Shown piece after piece: positions 12,011 through 24,289 of a DNA stretch of 64,000 bases; the stretch's first letter is position 1; each line of letters starts with the position of its first letter. The stretch lies in the NCBI GenBank assembly GCA_030490835.1, contig CM059975.1:7591579-7655578 (forward strand), in the 5' to 3' direction. Source of the stretch: Annona cherimola. Lineage: Eukaryota; Streptophyta; Magnoliopsida; Magnoliales; Annonaceae. A program made the translations under genes and the position numbers. Under the pieces are notes generated by a model. It had not been told where the DNA came from, did no database searches, and saw only the letters and a list, made by a program, of their open reading frames with translations.

Positions 12011-14147
12011 CTAGACCTTGGAGCGAAGGGGGGGGAAAAAAAACCACCAGTTGAGGCAAGGCCCTGGTTCTGCAGTGCCATCCAAGGTCTAATGTCGAAG
12101 TGGGGTGGACTGGATATTTGATTTCTTTCTTTCTTTCTTTTTTTCTTTTTCTTCTCTTCAATTTACTTATGGGTGTTTACTAAGAAGAGTATGCAGATTA
12201 GAGAAAAGAGAAGAGGATGTTGCTGGTTGATTGGGAGCAGACCCCTGTGAGACCCACATTCTTGGAATATTAGGGGATGGGACAGAAAGCTGAGGAACAG
12301 AAGCTTTGAATAGTTCGAACGTACATGTGGCTGAGAGAGTGGGAGATGTGACTTAAAAGCACGCCAGTGTGGCTGAGGTTGATGCATGAGATGGGCCTTT
12401 TGCTGTCTTTTCTCTTATCTTTTAAAGCTGGAGAATCATTCATGCTTGCGAATTCTACAGCGATACAAGATAAGAACTAGATTGGGGTTGTTAGGGATGC
12501 ATGCAGATCTAGACCGTCGGAATTATGGGCCTATCTGGGATGTAGCTTGCAGCAAAAAAATTGGGATAGATGATGATCATCCTGAGAGATGTCAGTCATA
12601 TATGACAACCTACTCAGAAAAGGGCCATCCAACCAGTTCGATTTTCTGGGAGAAGAGTATGCTGTTGATTAATTAGCAGTCGCACGGCACTTATGAGGAA
12701 AGAGAGCGGCTGGCCACTTTGATACATATCTTGATTAGTTACTAGTGTTGTTAATAGAGATGGAAGTTGGATTTTTATGTGGAGAGCGAATAAGCTTGCG
12801 GGTTCCTCAGCTTTGTGTTTCTTAGACCCATCTCCAATACATCACACATGTTGGAGATTCGAGTACTCAATGTATAAGCTATTGAAGGTTGTTCCTGACA
12901 ATAATACCTTGGCACTGTCATTAATTCATTTCTCTTTGCTTCTTTTCTATTTTCCTACCTTAATAGTCTCTTCTTTTGTACGGTGTATTTTTTTTTTATC
13001 CGTGGTCTATCATATATGTGCAATGTTAATAGTTTAATTGCAATAGCACATAAAAAAAAAAAGAGTATGATTGCAATATATCATGTCGCGACAACAATCA
13101 CGTTGGCCATTTGATTTCGCATGCAGAAAAAGCACGTGCACTTTCCAAGGTCTAAAAACCCCTCGTAATCAAGTCGCTCAGGAATTCAATACACAGATAT
13201 GGGAATTGTAAAATGAGTATCAAACATAATTTATATATTTGCATTTTCGAAGTAGGACACTTTCAAATCCAGATTCCACATGAAGGACGTGATGAACAAA
13301 AATTTTACTTTTAGCAGCTATATATGTTGAAATCAAGAGCACAAGAAAGAAGATAATGGAAAAACGGAGGCAAAACAAGATTTATGTAGTTCAACTCTAA
13401 CTCCTACTCCACAGTGGAAACCCAATTATTTTTTCATTTTTTGTAAGTCTCTATAGTCTACTATTGTAAACTTGTTCACCAATTAATAAAGCTGTAAACA
13501 ACTCATTACAAAATCAATCACCACTCATCAATCTCCTAATATAGTATGAATATATCTACTTCTATATACATTTAACAATATATCATAGGTAAAGAGAGGT
13601 AGCTTAAAATCTCAACGACAAACTGTTAGTTTATTGGCTGGTAGCATCTAGTGCTTATTAATATTATAGAGTCTGATTACTAAAGTAAAGGTTCACAACC
13701 AAATAAAAGTTTATTTTTTCTATTTTGTTGCCAAAGCCCATTTATCATGAAATTCTTAGGATAAAAGGTTTTCTAAAAACATTTTAGCAACATAAATATA
13801 ATCTTTTGAAACCAAAATTACCATTTCAAAAAGTTAGAGTTCATTTAGTGATAAGACTTTTTGGCCAGAACAAACTATAATTAAGTGGTGAAAAGATCAC
13901 ATTAGTTAAAAATAAATAAAAGAATTAGTAATCCATTACATCAGTTAAAAATAAACAAAAGAATTAGTAATCCATTATTCCAGTACACATCCTGTCAAAA
14001 TTGAGTCTAAGGCTATTATATAATTCCTAATTTTCCCATCTAAATCTCTTTGGATGTTGTTCAAGACCTACGCTTGAAAGGGATCAATTCAATTTTGTAA
14101 AATTTAATTCAAAAAATGACTTTTGTTACAACCGCAGACTTTGTTGA
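12011..14147. other. 3' flank of WRKY gene and AT-rich spacer
   Basis: A TTTC-rich tract at about 12120-12160 follows the stop and is probably 3'UTR. An ORF at 12386-12676 (96 codons) has no known family. A 40-bp tandem duplication (AAAGAATTAGTAATCCATTA in both units) lies at about 13898-13978. Nothing else is recognised. Confidence 0.5.
13898..13978. repeat. Tandem duplication, 40-bp unit, two copies
   Basis: Two adjacent copies of a segment ending AAAGAATTAGTAATCCATTA, preceded by AGTTAAAAATAAAYAAA, with very few differences. This is a recent local duplication with no function implied. Confidence 0.75.
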
Positions 14148-14155
14148 GTGGTGAG

Positions 14156-14322
14156 CAATGTTTTGAAAACCGGACCGGTCACTGAACCGGTTTTGTGACC
14201 GGTTCCCGGTTTTTCCGGTTCAACCGGACCGAACCGGTGGTCGGACCGCGGTTGAACCGGTAACAGTGACGAACCGGAACGTGACCGGTTCACGGTCCGA
14301 CCGCCCGGTTTTCAAAACACTG
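14156..14322. mobile_element. 167-bp hAT-type MITE with 8-bp target duplication
   Basis: Flanked on both sides by GTGGTGAG (14148-14155 and 14323-14330), an 8-bp target-site duplication as made by hAT transposases. The ends are inverted: CAATGTTTTGAAAACCGG at the left, and at the right the inverse reading CAGTGTTTTGAAAACCGG. The interior is packed with ACCGGTT/AACCGGT and CGGTCCGACC motifs in both directions, which could be transposase binding sites. It has no coding capacity and must have been moved in trans. It shares its ends with the 1251-bp element at 14786. Confidence 0.93.
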
Positions 14323-14330
14323 GTGGTGAG

Positions 14331-14777
14331 TACTAAGGTATTGTTCATTTATTTAAAATTTTTAATTTAACACTTTATTTGTAGCCACTCACTTGAATCT
14401 AAGGGTTACGACTTGGAAATATTTTCTAAAATTATCACTAAATGAGTAATAATACTTTTTTTTGAAGTGAAGTAATAATATTTTTAATATTATTGCGAAA
14501 AGGTTGTTTTTTACAACTATTATATTATTGTTATTTTAAGAACAAAAACTATTAAAGTAATTAACTAATGTCTTTTACAACAAAAGACGAAGTCAATTTG
14601 TCGCTAAAACCTATAATGCCGAATATTTATTTTCTTACATTGATCTAACAACTAATGTAAGAAGTCCATTTACTTTTTTTTTCTAAAAAAAAAAAAATAG
14701 AAGCCCATCTCTCCCACATCTTTCGCCTTCCACATTAAGCGCCAGCAGCCATTAGCGAACCCTGCACCACAAGACCA
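14331..14777. other. Spacer between the two related hAT elements
   Basis: AT-rich, with a poly(T) and poly(A) pair near 14670-14697. No gene is seen. Confidence 0.6.
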
Positions 14778-14785
14778 GGCATGAT

Positions 14786-16036
14786 CAGTGTTTTAAAAAC
14801 CGAACCGGACCGTCCGGTCCGACCGGTCCAACCGTGAACCGTTCGTTTAACGGTTCGGTTCGGCTACGGTTCTTCAGTTTTGACAAAAACCGTTCGAACC
14901 GTGTGAACCGGGCGGTTGGACCGTAAAAACCGGTCTGACCGCGACTCGGTTCGCACCTTTTTTTTTATTTAAAAATTAATAAATAATAAATAAATAAAAT
15001 GTCGCATTTCATTCTGTTCGCGACTTCGCGCCCGCGGCTCCTCCCATCGTCTTCGTTTCTTGCCGAGCTAGAGTTCAACCACCATCGCCGTCGGCCACCT
15101 GTTGCAGCGCATCCAGGTCGTAGTCTGCCGGAATCGACGTCCGGCAACAGTCGCAGTGCCTGGTCGTCGTCATCGATTCCGGCAGCAAACACAGAAACCC
15201 ATTTTCGTCGTAGGCTCGTAGCAGAACAGAATCCCATTTTCGTCTTCATCGGTTCCGGCAGCATCGGTTCCAGCAAACACAGAAACCCATTTTCGTCCTC
15301 ATCGGTTCCGGCAGCATCGGTCCTCAGAAATTCCGGAACACAGTCATTCTAAAACAGAGGTCATGTAGGTGAGTTGGAGCCGGTCCTCATCGGTTCCCAA
15401 ATCGATTTCGTACGCCCTCTCCTCTCCCGCCCAAAATCCTGCTGTCGCCGTCGACTCTCCTGCCAGAGCTCTCCATCGCCATTGCTGGTGCTCCCTTCAC
15501 GGTAGTCCCTTCTCTCTCCTTTCTCTTTTTCCTTCTCCCTCCTGTTTTTACTATTTGGTTCCTATTTATTCCTGCAGCTGTCTAAGTAGCAGTTCCAAGT
15601 AGGAGCCTAACATTTCAGCCATCTGCAGCCCCGCTATTGATTTCAGCAAACAGCGGACACTCCAGGTTGCGGTAAGCTACCAAGCAATGCAATCACCGAC
15701 CTGCAGCTCTTTCTTCTAAAACAGGAAGCATCGCTCACCACCGATCAGATCTCATTTGCTGGCAGCACTTCTCCCAAGGAAACCAAGTTTAACTGCCGTG
15801 CCCGTCTTCACCGTTTCTGGCTTCATTGTTGATGACAAGTGTAATTTTTATATTACATAAAATTTATATATTTAATTTAATTTTAAAATAATTAAAATAA
15901 ATTAAATATAATTATTACATCATAATTATGTCATGCTGACATCACGGTTCATAACGGTTCGAACCACGGTTGAACCGGTTGGACCTGAACCGGACATAAA
16001 AACGGTTCAGTTCCCGGTTCGGTTTTTAAAACATTG
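14786..16036. mobile_element. 1251-bp non-autonomous hAT element with GC-rich cargo
   Basis: Flanked by an exact 8-bp duplication GGCATGAT (14778-14785 and 16037-16044). The terminal inverted repeats begin CARTGTTTTAAAAACCGAAC at both ends, and subterminal regions are rich in ACGGTT/AACCGT motifs. No transposase is seen. The interior at 15000-15800 is GC- and pyrimidine-rich, resembling a promoter, 5'UTR or captured exon. Open frames there (14999-15352 and 15369-15602) are Ser/Pro-rich with no known family. Internal direct repeats around AAACCCATTTTCGTC at 15180-15320 drive part of that ORF. It is probably a transduplicate carrier or a deletion derivative. Confidence 0.92.
15179..15320. repeat. 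Internal direct repeats inside the hAT element
   Basis: CCCATTTTCGTC occurs three times at about 47-60-bp spacing, with ATCGGTTCCGGCAGCATCGG repeated between the copies. The copies are nearly identical, so the expansion is recent or is maintained by slippage. Confidence 0.8.
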
Positions 16037-16044
16037 GGCATGAT

Positions 16045-19000
16045 AGGGAGTTTCTACTTTCTACAAGCAGGCCCTCAAAAATGCTCCCACAAAATGAAGC
16101 AGAACTTCCAAATCTAAACAGGTTGCGCTCATTCGTATTGAGATCATATCAATCCTATCATGAGGTGCACTTTTACTGGCGTAAAACTAAAAATGCTTTG
16201 GTCTGACTCAAGAACATTAATCCTGCATGGCCATCCATTACAAGCACACTTTAAGCAATGGCTAATATTCACCCTGTTAATGATTTCAAGTTGTCTCGTC
16301 TAGCTCATTAGCCACCAAGTTCCGCAGTGGCCAACTGCCACAGCAATAATATTATCTATGCATTCTCCCCCTTTTAGAGCATTTATGTACAATGAAGATT
16401 CGAGGTTTGGTGGAATTTTTTGGCCTTTGTGGTTAATAATGTCAAAATAATCACCTCGCCGCTCCTTGGTCTTAAATCTGGAATGGCGTGTGATGGCATT
16501 TTCAAAGTACCATAAAGAAATCCAATCTACAAAACTCCAAGCACAAATGCACAAATGCTCTAGATATGTTAGTCAATGTTGCATTCATGATGCACAATAT
16601 CAGCGTCCCATCCCAACAAAAATATGTAGCAAGGGAGGTCTATTCACTGGCTTTGAAACGTGCATCGAATGTAGTAGCTAGAATGCTAGATCCCTTGGAT
16701 CATCACCCATCCAGTCCACCGTCTCTTTGCACAGCTACCTTCGCCACAAATTCAAATGACAGAGGAGATTCTTTTTTCCTCGAGTGGCATTAATCATGGT
16801 GGCCTTCATGGTAATTGATGATGACAGTGAGGAAAAAGATAAATGAAAAGGCTCTAATTTCAAATTTCAAAGAATAAAAAAAAAAAGTTACAATAATGAA
16901 ATATGCCCGACGTCGGCAGAGAAGAGGATATAATAATAATAAATACTTAAGAAAGATTGGAAGTAGATAGATGCTCTATGGCTGTAAATATTAAAAGAAT
17001 AATTCTATGTTCACGGAAATTTCCATGCACAAGATCCTTTTGGGGGACCACATAAACAAGTTCATTCATCACGTGCTTAAGCATCACTTAATTATTAATT
17101 TAAATGTATAATATTCACACTTCGAAGGTGGAAGCGGTCCCAAGTGGAAACTCTTGATTTTCGCATATTATTCTTTTTTTTAATTGATTCAAGTCACTCA
17201 TTATACATCTGTTAAAAACATTGTTGATTTTACACCCCTGAAATTAAAAGGCTGTAAATATATAATTTTTGGGTTGAGTTGTGATTAAATACAAAATAAA
17301 AAAATTCACTCATTATATATATTTATTTAGTTACAGTATTAAAAATCATCATGATTGGATGGGCTGCAATAAATTGATATAAACTCATAAAATTAATTAA
17401 AAAATCACTAACCGTATCCGGATCCACTGAAATAAAACATTATTCAAAAGCATGTCTGATTGGATTCTAAACTTACGTAAATTAGAGAAACTAGACTAAT
17501 GGCCTCATCGAGTAATAACAGACCGCGTCAAAAACCTGCTTATATCAAGACCTCTTTATATAACTGATTTTATGTTTGTTACTTGGATAACCCGACTCAC
17601 TGATCTGACAGACTTTGTGGATTGTTTTTTTAAAATAAAAAAATTCCTGTATAACAATTTTATTTTTCAATTATTTCTTTACGTCTTTTTATATAACTAT
17701 TTATTTTTAATTATTTCTTTACAATTTTTATACGGCTATATTATATTTTAACTTTATTTCTTTTACTCATCGTCTATTATATCACATTACTTTCTTTTAT
17801 TTAAAAAAATTCTCTAAAAGATTTTCTTTTAAAAAATTTATTAAATACTAAACACACTTGCATGGCCATGTGGCCCACCATTTCCATGAATCAGATATTT
17901 TACAGAGATCTAGCATTGTCTGTTACCCCCTATATACTAGAAGAGGATGCTCTCCAAATGAATCCACTTGCAAGTTGCAACTTTGAAATTAATGTTCTAC
18001 TCCATTATTGAAGTCACTTCCCTTGAAGTTATCTCATCTATTGGAATCCATCCAGGACTTCCCCTGTGATTGATGGGACATCATGTCTGTTGTGGAATGA
18101 ATGGAGATGTGGGCAACTACATTCATGGTATGACTGTAGAAATGATTTTGTAAGGAACTAATGTGCGAACTTGATTGGGGTTTTCTGCATATAGGTTTTT
18201 TTTTCCTTTCCGTTTGTCAAATTAATTTACACTTTTTGAATTTTAAGTTAGGGTTCCGCTTTAACAGAGGATTCATATAACTGCATGAATGGACCCATGA
18301 TGAAATTCAAATCCACTTTACTTATTGCATTTGGAATGATTTGCTTAATTAGGGCATTAAATTTCATCGAAATCAAACCATTACATGGCCTCATCTATTT
18401 AGATTATAGGATCAATATAATAAAATAATTTAATTCATACCAAATTTAAAGTTGTTAATTCAATATTCAATATAAATTTTTAAGAAATAGGTTTCAACCA
18501 AGACTCCGATTGAAATTATATTTGGTGCCATAATAAAACTAATAATGTTAAACAGTGACCAATTTGATTTTGAATTCATTATCGCAATGGGGGCCCTTTC
18601 ACGTGGTTATGATTTCGTTCTCGCAATGGGAGCCCATATATGAATGTACTTTTATGTAAGTAGCTAGTTACATTGAAGCCACACCCTCTTAAGTTTTATA
18701 TTCGCGTCAAATGGCTTCAAGTGTCATAAATTCGCAAGTGTTGTGTCTCCCATTTAGCTTTGGTGATCTTTTTCTATCAAAAAAAAAAAAAAAAACCTTG
18801 GTGGTATTGAACTTGTGATGTGAAATAATTAATCCATACACTTGTACTTGCATGCGATTTTTGAAAGTGAAAATTTCATAAACTTCGAAGTACTAACCTG
18901 CAAAAAGCCCGCTTGATTTAATCTTGGCCCTGCCGGATTGGAGAAGTGGGCAGGGCTAATTTGTTTCTTTTGTGATTAAAAAGGGGGCAATTTCATTCCT

Positions 19001-19749
19001 CCAACCAAAACATTGATGGTTTTAATCAATCAATGGTCCGATGGAAGTGGGCAGGGCTACTTAATTAGGTGAACATGAAGAAAAATCGCACAGTTTAAGT
19101 AGGACGATTAATTATTGGCCGACTTTAATTCAAATGCTATTTGTGAGCACTACCATCATCAAAGGTTTTTGATGGTTTTAATCAACCAATGGTTCAGAGC
19201 TCATCTGCATCTCATTTTTCAAGGGATGGTAATTATATTCTTGTGTGATGCGGCGCAAATTAATACAGAAAGGTGGAGACTGTGGGGCAATCAATGATGG
19301 GAAGTGCTGTTGGAAAAGATAACCCCACTTAATGGAACCACTTATGGAGAATATGGTGGTGTCTACAGTTACAAACTTGGCTGGGGAGAGAAGCTGTGGA
19401 TCGAGTATCCGAGAGGCCACGTACTAATGCCATGGCCCACTAGAGCTTTAGTAGTGTCATGTCAAGCAGTACAGCGGTGGTACCGTGTGATACTCAGGGG
19501 AAGTGGTATGGTTACATACTTATACTATCGGTTACCTCCAATTGGGCATTAGACTCTCACATTTCAAAAGCCCACTGCATGCCTTTGTTGTCAGACTCTA
19601 GTCATGGGCTAAGAATGTTTGGAGTAGCCCATCACCTACAGCCATGAGACTTCTCTAAACACCATTCCAATTGGTTGCCGACTTCTCTGCCCAAATCAGT
19701 TTCATGAGTTTCTTATGAGGCCAACTTATCAGCAGCCACTCCATAATTA
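16045..19749. other. Long intergenic spacer, no gene seen
   Basis: ORFs at 16300-16554 (-), 16466-16681 (+), 16566-16793 (+) and 19304-19552 (+) match no family that I know. The 17620-17865 segment is a decayed family A MITE (shared TCTATTATATCACATTA-type text and an AAACACAC end). A truncated poly(A)-tailed fragment, TTTCTATC followed by a long A run, lies at about 18770-18796. The rest is AT-rich spacer. Confidence 0.5.
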
Positions 19750-20402
19750 GGATAAATTCCAAATATATTCATAACTTTTGTACTTAATTCAAAATATACT
19801 TACGATATTTCAATAATTATACATATACTTACGTAATTTGCTTAAAATCTCATCTATACTTGTCATCTTTGTGAAATGACAAATATGTTCAAATTTTAAT
19901 TATGATTCTAAGATATAAATTTAATACTTTTATAGCTATAAAATCATACTTATATAGTCAACATCAGCATCAACTAGTAGGTAAAGTTCTGATCTTGTGT
20001 CTAAATGTCAAAATCTCGATCCCTACTGAGAGAGCTTTGTGTCTCCCATTTGAGGAGCATTGATCTCCGCTTTTGCTCATGTATATTGGTCCTTATCAAT
20101 TGAAAAAAATGTAAAATCAAAATTGTAAGATGAATTAGGCATGAATTGTAATAGAAAAAAGAGATTGTAAAAAAATATATAATTATACTTTTATACCTAA
20201 AGAACTATATATCATTTAAATGTAAATTTTTTAGCTATAAAGTCATAATTAGGACTTTAGTATATTTGTCGTTTCATAGAGGCAATGATGTGAATACTAA
20301 TATAATTTTAGGCAATCTACACAAATATATTTGAAATTATTGAAACGATGGGATATGTTTGGAATTATAGGCAAAACTTTTGAGTATATTTGGGATTTGC
20401 CA
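19750..20402. mobile_element. Foldback (long inverted repeat) element, about 650 bp
   Basis: The left part reads GATAAATTCCAAATATATTC and the right part, read in reverse, GGCAAATCCCAAATATACTC. The similarity continues inwards for more than 150 bp on each arm (for example AATTATGA...TTATAGCT facing its inverse) with many mismatches. Long degenerate inverted arms without coding sequence suggest an old Mutator-like or foldback MITE. Target duplications are not clear. Confidence 0.65.
19947..20111 (+). mobile_element. Possible tRNA-derived SINE nested in the foldback element
   Basis: About 165 bp flanked by TAAAATCA on both sides (19939-19946 and 20112-20119). A box A-like AGTAGGTAAAG stretch and a box B-like CTCGATCCC lie about 35 bp apart, followed by a body and a 3' end CCTTATCAATTGAAAAAAA. 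The same CCTTATCAA tail recurs in micro-insertions at 33758 and 55081. Box matches are loose and the target duplication is only 8 bp. Confidence 0.45.
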
Positions 20403-20457
20403 ACATTATTTTTCTTAATTGGAGTCATGTCAAGTAGCGTGATGATATTATATCAAC

Positions 20458-22083
20458 TATGGGTCAGAATTGGGGTGGGTCGGGATAGATCAGTGTATGC
20501 TCAACCCTGACCCTATCTGTTAAAATTTTTGCTCGACCCTTATTTTTATACTAGATCAGGACAATATCAGTTTGACCCCTTATTTTTTTTTAATAGGTCT
20601 CGAAATAAATTTCGGGTCGATTTTGGGATAACGGGTCAGGTAAAAAATGCTGATCAAGTAAGATGTTTTGAAAAAATTTATAAACCTATCAAGTATAAAG
20701 ATATATCTGAACTAAATTAAAATATTATATGCTTCGACTTATTACTAATTAATCAAAGTAAAACATCATTAATTAAATAAAACATGAATTTTTATTATAA
20801 TAATATTATTTATTCAACTTTATTAGAACAATTTAGTGAATCATACCTCATTCAAAATTATATTCACAATTTGAACATTTGAGCTACTAATTTCTTGAAC
20901 TTATTCAATGTCCTTTGTTGATTACCTTCAGCAAAAATAATACGAATGTCACATTTGGAGTTAAAATGAAAATTATTTAAATATATAATATGATAGTAGT
21001 TATACCTGATTATCATCCTCATTCCCATTCACATTGAAGTTTGCATTCTTATCTTCTGTTGGATCCGATGCAATTCCTAAAAATAATTCTAATAACAAAT
21101 AATTAAAATTCAAAGCTCAAACATAATGGATTCATAGCTTTTAACACTCACAACAACAAATAATTCAATATTTTTTTTACAACAAACTTAACAAGTTAAA
21201 GGTCATAATGTTCAAAAATATGGCTTTTTCAAATAAGTGTACAGGGACCATTCTAGGAAGCAAAAGTCAAACGTCTCCAACATCCGCTATTGTTTGGGTA
21301 AGACTGTGAGAACAAGCAACATCGGCAAGTTAATTCATCTAATGGGGTTTCATCGGATGAGGAGTGATGACTAGCCACCACAAGTTTTCTCTCTTGGCCC
21401 ATGTCCTTTGATGTACTATGATAAACATGATTTATACTTTAGTTCTGAAATTGATTAATGCATTGATTGTAGCAAAGAAAATGAAGACACTTTCATTGTC
21501 AATCTTTATGTCAAGCTGATTCATCCAATTGGGCTTCATGGAATGGGGTATGGATGTATGGGAAAGGAAAAGGGGAAAAGGGAAATTGAAATAAAAGGAG
21601 GGAAAATCTACTCACTGCAAAATACACGTTGCTTATGCCGGAGATTGAGACAACGTTTGAGATGGAGATTGAAATCAACTCTAGATGAGCTTCTTAGCGG
21701 CCGGAGATGAAATCCAACACCAGCAATCTTCACAAGAAATGGAGCAAGGATTGAGGCATCACCGGAGATGGACAACAAAATTGAAAAGCTAACTTGGTGA
21801 TGAAATGCTTGCTTGCAACTTCTGTCTCTACGTTGGATGGGAGGCAAAGACGAATGAGGATGTTAGGTTAAGGTTTTGAATGGCTTGTGTGTGTGTGTGT
21901 GTGTATGCAGTCAGCACAATATAAGCAAGTCTGGAAGTAGGTAGCCATGTCCCAACCCAGAATTTCAAAATTTTGTTTCTGACTAACCCAACCTGCCCTA
22001 CCGGGTAGAAAATCATAACCCGCCCTAATACAAGATAAGGTTGGGTCGGGTCACAATTCAACTTGCCCTAATTCTCACCCCTA
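20458..22083. mobile_element. 1626-bp hAT-like element with GGGTGA-type ends
   Basis: Flanked by an exact 8-bp duplication ATATCAAC (20450-20457 and 22084-22091). The ends are inverted but diverged: TATGGGTCAGAATTGGGG at the left, and at the right, in reverse, TAGGGGTGAGAATTAGGG. Subterminal GGGTCGGG/CCCGACCC motifs occur at both ends. No intact transposase is seen. On the minus strand a short acidic stretch (about 21010-21075, reading GIASDPTEDKNANFNVNGNE before a GT) resembles the low-complexity N-terminal region of some hAT transposases, which is weak inference. A (GT)n run lies at about 21882-21904. Confidence 0.85.
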
Positions 22084-22091
22084 ATATCAAC

Positions 22092-24289
22092 ACACCCCTC
22101 TAATATAATCTAATATGATATTCAAATTAGGAAGTTAAAGCCTCTAGTTGCTCATTTATAACCCAACCCATTTCTGAAGAATATAAAAGGCTTGCAAGTT
22201 TGTAGTGAGTTCTACCTTCTTATGAGTTGTTTAGGCCGGATAAGATTCTTAAATTGAATCTATATCTCCATTCTCAAAATAGTTTTTTCATTTTCAAAAA
22301 TAATTTTTTCAATTTTCAATACAACTTCTCTCATTCCCAATATACATTATTATAGTTTCATTTCATATACAAGTTACATTCAGGAATCTTGTATGGTTTG
22401 AAATAAGATTTCAAGCCCTTAAGAAAACGTAGAGGATATTTGTTAACGTGCATATGTGGGGTAGGGTTAGGTAGGAAACATTCCATCTTCCCCAATTTTC
22501 CACAAATCGTTTCATACATTAACAACCCTATTTTTTTTAATTTTACTTCTATATTCTAATTATTTTTATTTTCAATTATACTCTAATAATTCTATTTATT
22601 CTAACTTTATCTTTATCATTTCATGTTAATTACACAAATTTCAAAATATTTCATCTTCCATTTTCTATCTCATCCCACACTCCTAATAAAAAAAACACCT
22701 TACCAAACCCCATAAAGCACCTTAACAAACCCTTTAAAAGCCTGTTAAAAGATGGACCAAGAAATCGTACGAAATCCGAGGCCATACAGATACGATCAAA
22801 CGTCCGAATATCCTGAGGTTCTTAGTCTGTAATAGTCTGTAACTGTTCGTCGAGTTATTACGTTCTTAGCGTAAAGATTTCTGAGGTTCGTCCATACAAA
22901 GAAAGCGGCTTAGTGGCAGTGGCAGTGGCAGTGGCGAATCTCCCGTCCATGCATATGCATATGTATCTACATCTGATTCCCAGACAAGCAAGTTGTCGCA
23001 CAGTGCTTTGAAAAGTTTCGCTTCGCAATTTAAATCTTTCATGGCTCAATTTCCGTGATATTACATAGCTAAAGAACTTTAAACGACACGTAATATATAG
23101 CTTACATTTTAATATTTGTTGCTAGTAGTGAAAAGAAGATAAGGCAGGGGCAAGTTCATTACGGAGTATGTATCTCTGCTAATTATTGCAACCGGAGACA
23201 AACGCATTGCGAAGGAGTTGTGCTATATCAATGGGTGAGCAAATCATATGGGATTTGACCACCAGCTAATAAATTTCATTTTGAAAGTGGATGGTACTAA
23301 AGAGTAAAGAGTAATGCAAGCTCCCACGAAATTCCAACAAAAGAGGATAATGGGCCGGTTGCCATGTGGCCCTAAGATCCTCCACCTATTCATTAGATAT
23401 AAATAGATCTTGGCCTAAATTTGGTGTTATGGACGACCTAATCAACATTGTGATCATATGTGTTGTCACCATTAATTAATTAGCCACTAAGGAAAAAAAT
23501 GCCCATTAAATGTAGGTCATTTATTTTATTACTAATTAAGGAAGGGGCTATTTGGCTGAGCTTAAATGTAGAAATAAGTTAAAAATATAATATGTATATT
23601 GAAAATGAAAAAATGGCATCAAAAATGTAAAAAAATTGTATTAGACATTGTAAAGATTGTGTCAATGATAAAAAAAATCTCATTACATTCACGTCTTGCG
23701 TAAGTTTATTGAATGTTTTAGGAAAACCATGAGGTATCTAACATTCTGACAACAATTAAATAGAATAGAATACAATGTAATTTGAAAATCAATAACATTT
23801 TTTATTACAAAAGTTAATAACGTTAATTATATAATTATCCTACTTTTTTGTTGACCCTAGGTACCATAATTCCAATCATGACATTTTCTCATATTTCACT
23901 TACAACTCTAGCAGTCTACCTCATTTATTTCCACATTATTCTCACTTAATTTTTAGTATCACATTAATTTTCAATTTAAAATTTATTTTATTCTATTCCC
24001 ACCATTTATCTCGTACTAAACACTTCCAAAATCTAACGCGCAGCTGCGGTTCACCTACTGGCTATGAGTCACTGACTCCCTGCCGTTCATTCGTCTCCCA
24101 TATCCATAAAGTAAAACTACGCAGTTCTGCCCCATCGCCTGATGAACGGCTGGGAAGGTCGCACGTGCCGGGCCTCATCCATCCATCCATCCATCTTACG
24201 ACGGCAAGACTCTCTTCCCTCCACGTCCTCCAGGAGAAGTACCCGCGCACACTCCGTCTACACAGCAGCAGCTGCGGTCATCGCAGAAA
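22092..24289. other. Spacer and upstream region of the YchF gene
   Basis: AT-rich, with a hexanucleotide run (GTGGCA/GGCAGT) at about 22914-22935. An (ATCC)n run at about 24176-24196 is followed by a GC-rich CpG-containing leader up to the ATG at 24290. An overlapping out-of-frame ORF from 24142 is regarded as a shadow. 23530-24030 resembles a decayed family A-type MITE (AAACACTTCC end). Confidence 0.45.

Noticed and set aside
12386..12676. 96-codon ORF after the WRKY gene
   Set aside because: No recognised motif, ordinary spacer composition and no splice partners seen.
18770..18796. TTTCTATC plus a long A run as a fourth micro-insertion
   Set aside because: The flanking repeats (TTTGGTG / CTTGGTGG) are short and imperfect; not strong enough to call.
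22908..22935. GGCAGT repeat as a regulatory or coding feature
   Set aside because: A short simple repeat with no sign of function.
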